From Chitinophaga pinensis (GTDB lineage Bacteria > Bacteroidota > Bacteroidia > Chitinophagales > Chitinophagaceae): a DNA stretch of 64,000 nt. A program made the translations under genes and the position numbers. The DNA lies in contig CAMDVD010000001.1 of NCBI GenBank assembly GCA_945878115.1, positions 62,001 to 126,000 of the forward strand, given 5' to 3'. The notes below the pieces were generated by a model. It had not been told where the DNA came from. It did not search any database and was given only the letters and a program-made list of their open reading frames with translations. Shown in pieces: positions 36,221 to 43,898 of the stretch. How positions within the stretch are numbered: position 1 is the stretch's first letter; every line of letters starts with the position of its first letter.

Positions 36221-37231
36221 ATGAAACCTGTTTATTATAGTGAATATCTACAGTTAGATAAAATTTTAAACGCACAAGAAGAAGAGAGTAAAAAAAATGG
36301 TGTTCGTGCAGATGATGAAATGCTATTCATCATTATACATCAATCGTATGAGCTGTGGTTCAAACAAATATTACATGAAGTTGGCATTGTAAGAGAAACA
36401 TTTTTCAAACAAAATATTGAAGACAATTCTGCCGAAATGAATAATGCGGTTCATCGCATGAAAAGAGTTGGCATCATTTTACAAATGCTCATTGATAAAA
36501 TTAGTATCCTAGAAACCATGACACCATTGGATTTCCTAGACTTTAGAGATTTTCTTCGTCCAGCGTCTGGATTTCAAAGCATACAATTTAAAATCATGGA
36601 AGCCTTATTGGGCTTGCCTTTCGATCAACGATTTGGACAGCATTATTATACTTCTCAATTGAATCAAACGGATATTGATAAAGTAAAGGATGCTGAACAA
36701 GCCGTTTCCTTATTTACATTAGTGAATCAATGGCTTACGCGAATGCCATTTCTTACCGATAAAAAATATTGGCAAGAAGGCAATGACTTTTTTTCTACCT
36801 ATCGACAAATCTATTCGGATTCACTACAAGAAGGGGAAAAGCAAAATGTGGATACATTCGATACTATGTTTATGCGAGAAGGAACGCCAGAAGGCAAGCG
36901 ACTAACAACTGCTGCTAATCAGGCAACTTTGTTCATCATGTTATTTAGAGATTATCCATTATTGAACGCACCTTATCAATTTATCAATTGCCTTTTGGAT
37001 ATAGATGAACTGCTAGCGCAATGGCGTTATAGACATATGAATATGGTGCAACGTATGATAGGTCGACGAATAGGTACAGGTGGAAGTACTGGCGCGCATT
37101 ACTTAAAAGCTGCAGCTGACACACATTATATTTTCAAGGAATTTGCAGACCTTACTTCGTTTTTAATTCAACGAAATAAATTGCCGCAACTACCTACAGA
37201 ATTGAGTAATGCATTGGGTTATCGGATATAA
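36221..37231 (+). CDS. Tryptophan 2,3-dioxygenase-family protein
   Basis: 336 residues. The family hallmarks are F-I-I-I-H-Q-S-Y-E-L-W-F-K-Q near residues 35-48 (distal His), F-R-D-F-L-R-P-A-S-G-F-Q-S-I-Q-F near residue 107, and Y-R-H-M-N-M-V-Q-R-M-I-G-R-R-I-G-T-G-G-S-T-G near residue 270, carrying the proximal haem His. These residues suggest a working haem enzyme that opens the indole ring of L-tryptophan to N-formylkynurenine. Canonical TDO has about 280 residues; this subfamily is longer. No other kynurenine-pathway gene is in the window, so the physiological role is inferred only. Confidence 0.87.
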   Translation: MKPVYYSEYLQLDKILNAQEEESKKNGVRADDEMLFIIIHQSYELWFKQILHEVGIVRETFFKQNIEDNSAEMNNAVHRMKRVGIILQMLIDKISILETMTPLDFLDFRDFLRPASGFQSIQFKIMEALLGLPFDQRFGQHYYTSQLNQTDIDKVKDAEQAVSLFTLVNQWLTRMPFLTDKKYWQEGNDFFSTYRQIYSDSLQEGEKQNVDTFDTMFMREGTPEGKRLTTAANQATLFIMLFRDYPLLNAPYQFINCLLDIDELLAQWRYRHMNMVQRMIGRRIGTGGSTGAHYLKAAADTHYIFKEFADLTSFLIQRNKLPQLPTELSNALGYRI

Positions 37232-37356
37232 TTGTAGAAGAAGAATTGTATTGCACAAAGTAATTCATACAAAGGTTTTCGCACCATTTCATTATAAAAA
37301 TAATAACGAAAATTCCGCTAGAAGATTATTTACTTTACAACCTCAAAATGAATACC

Positions 37357-38283
37357 ATGAAAAAAATAGCCACACTCTTGATTTGTATATGCGGTATGCT
37401 TTTATCTGCATCGGCACAACAAGAATACTACCGAGCGGATTCGATGATACAGTATAAAATATTCGCAAAAGATACCACCAATAAAATTGCTTTTATCAAA
37501 ACTATTTCCACTTATGATGAGAAATATCAAATCACAGAAAGACTGGCTTATATCTGGAATCTTAAAACGAATAAGTGGCAAATTAGTACAAAAAATACCT
37601 ACTCTTATAATGGTAAAGATGTGATTGTGGATGCGTTTAGTGCCGTTCCTACAACAGGTTTGATGAGAAGAAAAGGACGCATCACGTATAAATATTTTTC
37701 ATACCCCGATAGGTTAGCGGAAATCGTTAATGAAAAAAAGGCGGATTCTTCAGAGGGTTTTCAAGTAACTAGTAGAGAAGTTTTTAAATACATAAATGAC
37801 ACTTTAATATCTAAAGATTATTTTGTAAGTGGTAAAACGTCGTACAAGAAATTCACCACTACCTATACTTATTTAAGGGACAAGATTGAAGAAAAGCGCA
37901 TTGCTTATCAAGATGCAAGTGGCTTGGCTATTGATTCTACGCTTACGCTACACTTGTACAAAAATGATTTGGTGATAGAACGAGATGTTAAATTTTTCAA
38001 AGAAAAACAAGCGAATGTGCGAAACATGATTTCTTATTCTAAGAAGAAGAAAATAGAAAAGATTATGCAAAAATTGGAGAAGACATCAGCGACTCCAGAA
38101 AAGTATAAATACCAAACCAAATTTTACTATGACGAGGATGGACATCTGAATCATAAGTTTGAATTTTCTACAGATGAAAAAGGAAACTTTCAAGTGAGTC
38201 CTATCAATATGTACGTTCAGTATTATTGCTCTCCTGCATCACCAATCAGTATCAGAGGGATAGGACAAACTGTTATTGATTAA
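37357..38283 (+). CDS. Hypothetical secreted protein
   Basis: About 308 residues from the ATG at 37357; the ATG at 37348 is three codons earlier. The signal peptide M-K-K-I-A-T-L-L-I-C-I-C-G-M-L-L-S-A-S-A is cut before Q-Q. The mature part consists of repeating Tyr/Lys-rich beta segments (W-N-L-K-T-N-K-W-Q-I-S-T-K-N-T-Y-S-Y and F-Y-Y-D-E-D-G-H-L-N-H-K-F-E-F), reminiscent of YD/MORN-like repeat proteins common in Bacteroidota. There is no sorting domain, so it should stay in the periplasm. It follows the dioxygenase gene at 126 nt and precedes a TPR gene. Function unknown. Confidence 0.7.
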   Translation: MKKIATLLICICGMLLSASAQQEYYRADSMIQYKIFAKDTTNKIAFIKTISTYDEKYQITERLAYIWNLKTNKWQISTKNTYSYNGKDVIVDAFSAVPTTGLMRRKGRITYKYFSYPDRLAEIVNEKKADSSEGFQVTSREVFKYINDTLISKDYFVSGKTSYKKFTTTYTYLRDKIEEKRIAYQDASGLAIDSTLTLHLYKNDLVIERDVKFFKEKQANVRNMISYSKKKKIEKIMQKLEKTSATPEKYKYQTKFYYDEDGHLNHKFEFSTDEKGNFQVSPINMYVQYYCSPASPISIRGIGQTVID

Positions 38284-38311
38284 TTTTATTTCCTTCCATA
38301 AATAATTTCTT

Positions 38312-38623
38312 TTGATAGACAAAATCACAACCTTGAAAAATATGCTGGTTCAAGCACCGCATGACTGCTTTTTGTGGCATGCGCTTGGATTAGAACACAT
38401 CAAACGTGGTGAGCTAATAGACGCAATTACAAGTTTCAAACAAGTTCTTGCAGCAGATAAAAATTACGTTGGCACTTACTATCATTTAGCTAAAACCTAT
38501 GCACTTACTGAACAAATAAATTTGGCGATAGAAACCTATGAACAAGGCATTCAAATTGCCCAACAATTGAATGATAAACATGCTTTGCAAGAATTAAGAA
38601 TGGCTTTGGAAGACATGGAATAG
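38312..38623 (+). CDS. Small tetratricopeptide-repeat protein
   Basis: 103 residues from a TTG at 38312, or 93 from the ATG at 38342. Two to three TPR units are visible: F-L-W-H-A-L-G-L-E-H-I-K-R-G-E-L, then Y-V-G-T-Y-Y-H-L-A-K-T-Y-A-L-T and A-I-E-T-Y-E-Q-G-I-Q-I-A. It has no signal peptide and should be cytoplasmic. Such short TPR proteins are common in Bacteroidota as protein-binding modules. It lies 28 nt after the secreted protein gene and may be co-transcribed. The TTG start is plausible because the stop codon upstream lies only nine bases away, leaving few options. Confidence 0.75.
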   Translation: MIDKITTLKNMLVQAPHDCFLWHALGLEHIKRGELIDAITSFKQVLAADKNYVGTYYHLAKTYALTEQINLAIETYEQGIQIAQQLNDKHALQELRMALEDME

Positions 38624-38675
38624 TCGTAAATATTTTTTTTTATTTAATAAGTACTTATCATTAATTTTGTCACCT

Positions 38676-39854
38676 ATGCATATCCGACTCATCCGAACCT
38701 TCTATTTATTTGTCATACTTTTTTTTAGTACTGCTTGCAATTTAAATGGGAAGTCGCCTAATCCAGACAATGCACCAAAATTTGGTAAAGTAGTCTTGCA
38801 ATATTCGGATACTACCTTGCCAGAATACAAGCGAATGATTTATCGTTTAGATACTTTTTATCAACGTCAAATTGCGACAGGATTCAATGGTAGTGTTCTT
38901 ATCGGATACAAAGGAAAAATATTATATGAAAGATATTTTGGTATTAGTCAAAAGGAAACAGGCGAAAGATGGAGTACAGAAACGAGAAGTCAATTAGCCT
39001 CTACTTCTAAAACATTGACGAGTGGTGCCATCTGCATTCTTAAAGATAAAGGCTTGCTTTCCTTTGATGATTTGGTGACTAAATTTATACCTAATTTCCC
39101 TTACCCAACGATTACCTTGCGCATGTTGCTTTCTCATCGAAGTGGACTTGCAGATTATGTGCATTTTGCGGCTGCGCCTAAAGGCAAATTGTATTTAACC
39201 AATGAAGATATTGTCAATTTATTTGCGAACAATAAACCTAAATTGCAATTCGTACCCAATACCAGATTTACGTATTGTAATTCTAATTTTGCTATACTTG
39301 CTTCTGTGGTAGAACATATTAGTGGTATGCGTTTCGACTACTTCATGAAACGCTTTGTGTTCGGGCCAATTGGCATGGATCATACCTATGTAATTAACCC
39401 GAATGAAGAACAAAAATGTAATTCGGCATGCTGCTATAATTATAAATGGGTGATTGAAAAAGATATGCATTTAGATGGCGTCGCAGGTGACAAAGGGGTA
39501 TACAGTTCAGTACGTGATTTGTATAAGTGGGATCAAGCTTTGTATAGTGGGAAGTTTATTATGCCTTCTACATTGAAAGAAGCTTTTGCACCATATAGTT
39601 TTGAACGACCAGGGGTTAAAAATTATGGCTTAGGTTGGAGAATGTTGAACTATCCGAATGGTATGAAAATTGTCTACCACAATGGCTGGTGGCATGGCAA
39701 CAATACTTGCTTCTATCGATTTATTCAGGACAATTTCACCATCATCGTTTTGGGTAATAAATACAACAAAAACATTTATCATCAACCACAACAAATTTAT
39801 AATATCGTGATGGGCGATGATCCATCTAAAGCTGAAATGAATACTGAAGAATAA
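38676..39854 (+). CDS. Serine hydrolase (beta-lactamase / D-alanyl-D-alanine carboxypeptidase-like), lipoprotein
   Basis: 392 residues from the ATG at 38676; the in-frame TTG at 38667 is rejected. The signal (M-H-I-R-L-I-R-T-F-Y-L-F-V-I-L-F-F) ends in S-T-A-C, a lipobox. The nucleophile motif S-T-S-K is near residue 110, the Y-C-N motif near residue 199, and an H-N-G-W-W-H-G stretch near residue 334 takes the place of K-T-G. This is the penicillin-recognising class C-like fold; substrates may be peptides or esters rather than beta-lactams. It is periplasmic or membrane-attached, and convergent with gldG. Confidence 0.88.
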   Translation: MHIRLIRTFYLFVILFFSTACNLNGKSPNPDNAPKFGKVVLQYSDTTLPEYKRMIYRLDTFYQRQIATGFNGSVLIGYKGKILYERYFGISQKETGERWSTETRSQLASTSKTLTSGAICILKDKGLLSFDDLVTKFIPNFPYPTITLRMLLSHRSGLADYVHFAAAPKGKLYLTNEDIVNLFANNKPKLQFVPNTRFTYCNSNFAILASVVEHISGMRFDYFMKRFVFGPIGMDHTYVINPNEEQKCNSACCYNYKWVIEKDMHLDGVAGDKGVYSSVRDLYKWDQALYSGKFIMPSTLKEAFAPYSFERPGVKNYGLGWRMLNYPNGMKIVYHNGWWHGNNTCFYRFIQDNFTIIVLGNKYNKNIYHQPQQIYNIVMGDDPSKAEMNTEE

Positions 39855-40048
39855 ATTCCAAAGGTCAAATTCCAAATTCCAAAAGGGAAAATTCCAAATT
39901 CCAAAGAGAACATTTTCAAATTTTGAAATCAACAAATTTTCAAATTAGCTACTTTCTACTATCTACTTTTGACTATCTACTTTCTACTATCAAAGGCTAA
40001 TCTAAAATTCCAAATTCTTACTACTAACTACTCAATACTAACTACTTC
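39855..40048 (-). repeat. Polar GTAGTTAG / GGAATTTG tract downstream of gldG
   Basis: Read on the minus strand from the gldG stop: AGGAAGTAGTTAGTATTGAG, TAGTTAGTAGTAAG, then AATTTGGAATTTTAGA, then GTAGAAAGTAGATAGTC, then a block of GGAATTTG words up to the end of the serine hydrolase gene. The orientation is sense for gldG. Confidence 0.7.
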
Positions 40049-41776
40049 CTAATCCACTCTTCCCTCATACTTCTTTCTTCTAAAAAAGAAAGAGGCACTC
40101 GCAAAACACAAGAGCAATAAGATGGGTAATGCTATATTGATTAATTGCCATTGCAATCTTTCTTGTTTGGTTCTTGTCGTATCTAACAAGCGCAATTGCA
40201 GGTTTTTATTTCTTGCTTCTAATAATCCAAAATCATCCGTCAAGTATTCCATACAATTTAAGAGGAAGGATTTATTCGCAAACAATTGTTCCGTAAATTT
40301 ATAATAACCACATTCCAAAGGGCCTCGTGCTTGCACAAAATCATTGGTAAAGACATCCGCATCAGAAACCACAATCATGCTATTCGGTTTTTCGCAAGCA
40401 GTCAAATAATTTTGTCTTAATGAATCCATATAGATATCCAAAAAATGTGGGTCCAAACGATTGACATAAGCAGAACCAAATTTGCCTTCCAACAAAACAG
40501 CCATCGGAATATTTTTTTCACGAAACATGTCCGCTTGTGGTTTGAATTTTAAATTGGACAAACTGATTCGAACAGGTGAAGGCATACGTCGACTGCGATT
40601 GGAAGAGCTTAATAAAATGGTTTTTTTAATCTCCAGATTGGCAATCGTATCTATACTGTTTGCATTTAAAAACATCACCGCATCTAAGTTATTTACGATA
40701 GGATGTTTGGAAGTGGAAATACTAAATGGATGATAAACCCAAGGTAATAATTTAATATCCGGTTGATTGCCTACTACGCCAACAGTAACCGGAATAGGAT
40801 TGCATTGTTGGTAGTCTTCAATTAAATCGGAATTGATACGCACACCATATTTAAATAACATATCATCCAAATTTAATCCATAGTCAACTGCCATACTCGC
40901 ACCACCACCGCCTTTCAGCGAATCCATATCAAAACGTAATTGATCTAGCATCCATAACATTTTACCGCCATTCATGATATATTGATCTATCTTAAATTTA
41001 TTTTTTTCATCAAATGCAGAATCGGGTCCGCAGATAATAGCCGCAGAATATATTTTTTGAATCGCAATGGTTTGATTCAGAAAAAGGGTATCTACATCAT
41101 AATATTTTTCTAAAGTCGACAACATATCAATGGTATTCATGCCAATATGTTCGCCATTGCCAATGATATAAGCAATCTTTTTCTTGTCGGGCTGTATCAA
41201 ATATTTGATGGCTGAAGCTAATTTGTATTCCAACATCGCTTCAGAATAATTTAGTCTTTCTTGTGGCGACATACTAAGATGTCCTTCCAATAAACTAATC
41301 GAAGTTTCTTTGTTGTTGTACGAAATACTTGCAGCAGGAAAAATAATTTTTTCAGAATACCCTTCCTCCTCATCGCCTTGTACTTTTAAATTCACTGGGT
41401 TAATTCCTTTTTCCGCTAATTGAGTATAGACTGCATTTTTCCCTTTCTCATCTTTTCCTTCCATGGGATTGATAAATTCAAAACGAATTTTATTGCCACC
41501 CACTTCTTTAAACTCTTGCAACACATCTCGCGTGGCCTCGCTCAATCGTTGAAATCCAGCTGGGAAAGTACCTTTTAAATAGACTTCAATTACGGCTACA
41601 TCTTTCAGATTTTTCAATAAGGTTTTCGTCGGTTGACACAATGAAAATCTTTTTTCAGAAGTTGAATCAAATGCCTTGTGCAATCTGCTACTCGTGATGT
41701 TAAGGAGGAGTAGCATAATGCCTACCATCACCAATCTGATCAATGCTTTCCTTTTCGGATGATTTTTTTCGTTCAT
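40049..41776 (-). CDS. gldG: Gliding-motility ABC transporter auxiliary protein GldG
   Basis: 575 residues. An N-terminal helix (L-I-R-L-V-M-V-G-I-M-L-L-L-L-N-I-T) is followed by a large extracytoplasmic domain with family motifs (T-S-E-K-R-F-S-L-C-Q-P-T-K-T-L-L and the long G-K-M-L-W-M-L-D-Q-L). A C-terminal helix (I-N-I-A-L-P-I-L-L-L-L-C-F-A) ends in a basic tail. GldG and GldF make up the membrane parts of an ABC system needed for gliding in Flavobacterium johnsoniae; the ATPase GldA is not in the window. The gene lies on the minus strand after gldF, but an unusually long 200-nt gap carrying a repeat element separates them. Confidence 0.92.
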   Translation of the reverse strand: MNEKNHPKRKALIRLVMVGIMLLLLNITSSRLHKAFDSTSEKRFSLCQPTKTLLKNLKDVAVIEVYLKGTFPAGFQRLSEATRDVLQEFKEVGGNKIRFEFINPMEGKDEKGKNAVYTQLAEKGINPVNLKVQGDEEEGYSEKIIFPAASISYNNKETSISLLEGHLSMSPQERLNYSEAMLEYKLASAIKYLIQPDKKKIAYIIGNGEHIGMNTIDMLSTLEKYYDVDTLFLNQTIAIQKIYSAAIICGPDSAFDEKNKFKIDQYIMNGGKMLWMLDQLRFDMDSLKGGGGASMAVDYGLNLDDMLFKYGVRINSDLIEDYQQCNPIPVTVGVVGNQPDIKLLPWVYHPFSISTSKHPIVNNLDAVMFLNANSIDTIANLEIKKTILLSSSNRSRRMPSPVRISLSNLKFKPQADMFREKNIPMAVLLEGKFGSAYVNRLDPHFLDIYMDSLRQNYLTACEKPNSMIVVSDADVFTNDFVQARGPLECGYYKFTEQLFANKSFLLNCMEYLTDDFGLLEARNKNLQLRLLDTTRTKQERLQWQLINIALPILLLLCFASASFFFRRKKYEGRVD

Positions 41777-41807
41777 CGGTTTATACTAAATTTTGAATAA
41801 GAGATAT

Positions 41808-41907
41808 TGGGGCGGCATACACGTCCCGACTGTGAACGTCGGGATCCTCCCATGCGAGGCGCATGGTGTGGGCTTTCCGCTGCAATCGTTGCCGCAATGC
41901 ATCTGCA
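41808..41907. repeat. Conserved-end / variable-hairpin element, copy B
   Basis: It shares its ends with copy A at 32147-32239: GGGGCGGCATACACG on the left and GGCTTTCCGCTGCAATCG plus TTGCCGCAATGCA on the right. The core holds two different hairpins (CCCGAC/GTCGGG at 41825-41843 and CATGCG/CGCATG at 41851-41865). GCGGCA (41812-41817) pairs with TGCCGC (41890-41895). It separates gldF from gldG. Confidence 0.65.
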
Positions 41908-41978
41908 CGTAAAGATTATTTTTCTCATTATATTCCTAGTTTATCTTTTCTTATTATGTTCTCTTTTTGCCAGAAAAT

Positions 41979-42713
41979 TTAATTCCATTTTCTTCTTTCC
42001 ACTGAAAATCGGGTAGCCAAAATAGACAATGCAATCACGCTTACAAAATAAACGACATCTCTTGTATCTATCAAACCACGACTCATAGAATTATAATGAA
42101 ACTGCATACCAATTTGGCTAAATATATAATCGGCACCGCCATTAAAAAAAGACATACGGCTAATCGTTTCAAATCCTGCATAGAGTATAAAATTGACAAA
42201 TATGGAGACCAAAAAAGCAATCACCTGATTAGAAGTGCAGGACGAACATAATATGCCGATACCCGTAAATGCCAAGCTCAAAAACAATAAGCCAATATAA
42301 GAACCAAAGATGCCACCAGTATCAATATTGCCTGGCACTACCGACAATCGGGATATGGTAAGCACATACAATAAAGTGGGCAAAAGGGAAAACAGAACCA
42401 ATACAAAAGACGCGAAAAATTTACCTAAAATGATGTCCTTTTCTTTCAGAGGCAATGTAGATAATATTTCAATGGTCCCCGATTTATATTCATCGGCGAA
42501 TGAACGCATGGTCAATGCAGGTAATAAAAATAAAAGTACCCAAGGTGCGAAGGCGAAAAATTTATCCATCGTGGCATAACCATAATCCAATATATTACTA
42601 TCTGGAACTGCCCACATAAAAAATCCACAGACCAATAAAAAAACGGATATGGCGATATAACCAACCAGCGAACTAAAAAAACTGTTTAGTTCTTTTTTGA
42701 AAATACTTAGCAT
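41979..42713 (-). CDS. gldF: Gliding-motility ABC transporter permease GldF
   Basis: 244 residues with six membrane helices, an ABC-2 type permease. The opening M-L-S-I-F-K-K-E-L-N-S-F-F-S-S-L and the loop F-A-D-E-Y-K-S-G-T-I-E-I-L-S-T-L-P-L, the coupling-type motif of this family, are clear. It would act with GldG (40049) and an ATPase encoded elsewhere. The substrate is not known in any species; in Flavobacterium the system is required for gliding. Upstream (42714-42905) is a GTAGTTAG/GGAATTTG tract on the opposite strand, leaving little room for a standard promoter. Confidence 0.92.
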   Translation of the reverse strand: MLSIFKKELNSFFSSLVGYIAISVFLLVCGFFMWAVPDSNILDYGYATMDKFFAFAPWVLLFLLPALTMRSFADEYKSGTIEILSTLPLKEKDIILGKFFASFVLVLFSLLPTLLYVLTISRLSVVPGNIDTGGIFGSYIGLLFLSLAFTGIGILCSSCTSNQVIAFLVSIFVNFILYAGFETISRMSFFNGGADYIFSQIGMQFHYNSMSRGLIDTRDVVYFVSVIALSILATRFSVERRKWN

Positions 42714-42732
42714 AGATTTCTAGAAAGGAAGC

Positions 42733-42905
42733 AAATATAGTTAGTAGAAAGTAGAAAGTAGTTAGTAAAAAGTCAAAAGTAAAAAATGGCTAGTAGTTAG
42801 TAAGGAGTAGTTAGAAGTGAGAATTTGGAATTTGCCTATAGAATTGCTTTTGGAATTTAGGATTTAAAAATTTGGAATTTGAAATTGCCTTTTGCCCCTT
42901 GTCTT
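42733..42905 (+). repeat. Polar GTAGTTAG / GGAATTTG tract between gldF and the PIN toxin pair
   Basis: It reads TAGTTAGTAGAAAGTAGAAA, then GTAGTTAGTAAAAAGTC, CTAGTAGTTAGTAAGGAG and TAGTTAGAAGTGAG, then GAATTTGGAATTTGCC and TTTGGAATTTGAAATTGCC. The block order is the same as in the other tracts. This copy is unusual in not following a gene on its own strand. The rest of 42714-43046 holds the flanking repeat and a -7 element. Confidence 0.65.
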
Positions 42906-42913
42906 TAGAATTT

Positions 42914-42955
42914 TTTCATGCCAGCAGATTATATTTGAATCCACTTAAGCATGAT
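42914..42955 (+). repeat. Flanking direct repeat, left of the PIN toxin pair
   Basis: TTCATGCCAGCAGATTATAT followed by TTGAATCCACTTAAGCATGA matches 43765-43806 (TTCATGCAAGCAAATTATAT then TTGAACGAACTAAATTAAGT). The copies are in direct orientation about 850 nt apart. Confidence 0.6.
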
Positions 42956-43020
42956 ACGCAAAACACAAGTGAGCATAGAGTTTGCGAAAATACTTCGAGA
43001 TCGAATCCCATGAAAATTAT

Positions 43021-43028
43021 TATCTTTG
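43021..43028 (+). promoter_or_regulatory. -7 element before the PIN toxin pair
   Basis: TATCTTTG matches TAnnTTTG and lies 18 nt before the antitoxin ATG at 43047. A clear -33 element is not seen at the normal distance. Confidence 0.4.
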
Positions 43029-43046
43029 AAATCAAAATAAAATGAA

Positions 43047-43283
43047 ATGAAAACTCTGCAAGTTCAAATAACTGAAAAAGATTATTCTAAGTACAATTTC
43101 CAAGAGAAAGGTGAGATAACATTTGCAATACTTGAGGAATTAATTTCAATTGAATACGCTAAGAAGTCATTATTGAAATGCAACCAAATAGCAGAACAAT
43201 CAGGACTTTCAGAAATGACGATGGAAGAAATTAATGCTGAAATTAAAGCAGTAAGAGATGCAAAAAATAATACTCGACACTAA
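43047..43283 (+). CDS. Antitoxin partner of a PIN-domain toxin
   Basis: 78 residues. A beta-type start (M-K-T-L-Q-V-Q-I-T-E-K-D-Y-S-K-Y) and an acidic helical C-terminus (S-G-L-S-E-M-T-M-E-E-I-N-A-E-I-K-A-V-R) are typical of the small proteins encoded before COG1569-type PIN toxins. The last 26 nt overlap the toxin gene. It should bind and block the PIN nuclease and may repress the promoter at 43021. No MazE/AbrB fold is recognisable with certainty. Confidence 0.75.
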   Translation: MKTLQVQITEKDYSKYNFQEKGEITFAILEELISIEYAKKSLLKCNQIAEQSGLSEMTMEEINAEIKAVRDAKNNTRH

Positions 43284-43674
43284 CGTTATTGTTTCCGCAT
43301 TAATTTCAAATTCTTATCCTACTCAAATTTTATATGATATTGTATTTGAAAGGAAAGTAATAAACTGCATTTCAAATGAAATAATGGAAGAGTATATAGA
43401 AGTATTGAATAGAGCTAAATTCGAAAAATTTTATAACTTTAAGAATAACGCAGAAGTGGTTATGAATAAGCTGATTGAAATTTCAATTCCTTATACACCA
43501 ATTGAAAAAATTACAATAATATCAGATTTGCCTGATAATAAGTTTCTTGAAGTTGCTAAAGAAAGTTCTGCAGATTACTTGATAACAGGCAACTTTAAAG
43601 ACTTCAATTTCGAGACATTTGAAAATACGAAAATAGTTTCCCCAAAATATTATTTCGAAAATTTTAAATGGTAA
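43258..43674 (+). CDS. PIN-domain toxin (putative endoribonuclease)
   Basis: 138 residues with the opening I-I-L-D-T-N-V-I-V-S-A-L, which carries the first catalytic Asp. A mid-region C-I-S-N-E-I-M-E-E-Y gives an acidic residue, and D-L-P-D-N-K-F-L-E-V-A-K-E-S-S-A-D-Y-L-I-T-G-N gives the later catalytic Asp residues. This pattern fits the 'putative toxin component near PIN domain' family (COG1569), a branch related to VapC that cleaves RNA with Mg2+. The gene overlaps its antitoxin and sits between direct repeats. Confidence 0.85.
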   Translation: MQKIILDTNVIVSALISNSYPTQILYDIVFERKVINCISNEIMEEYIEVLNRAKFEKFYNFKNNAEVVMNKLIEISIPYTPIEKITIISDLPDNKFLEVAKESSADYLITGNFKDFNFETFENTKIVSPKYYFENFKW

Positions 43675-43730
43675 TTGATTCGCACTTTTACTCGAAAAGC
43701 AACGAAAACAGTAGGCGATACGTAAAAGAT

Positions 43731-43808
43731 TTCAAACCATTTTCTTACATCATCTTTTGCTTCTTCATGCAAGCAAATTATATTTGAACGAACTAAATTA
43801 AGTATGGA
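43731..43808 (+). repeat. Flanking direct repeat, right of the PIN toxin pair
   Basis: The part 43765-43806 is the counterpart of 42914-42955. The preceding part (TTCAAACCATTTTCTTACAT, CATCTTTTGCTTC) resembles the repeats around the ParDE-like pair at 26374 and 27122. Confidence 0.5.
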
Positions 43809-43898
43809 ATAATTGAATTTTGTTGAGTGTTATTAAATGAACACCCATTTTAAAAGCCACTTGAATAGAAATTAAAAAAAATTACAACATTACTATTT

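Noticed and set aside
37209-37457. Open frame of 82 codons overlapping the end of the dioxygenase gene
   Set aside because: It conflicts with the secreted-protein gene starting at 37357, which has a clear signal peptide; the overlapping product has no coding character.
41807-42016. Open frame of 69 codons on the plus strand between gldG and gldF
   Set aside because: It reads through the conserved-end/variable-hairpin repeat and the 3' end of gldF on the other strand.
42955-43020. Possible tRNA (ATCGAATCCC resembles a T-loop)
   Set aside because: No matching acceptor stem, anticodon arm or D-arm can be drawn around it.
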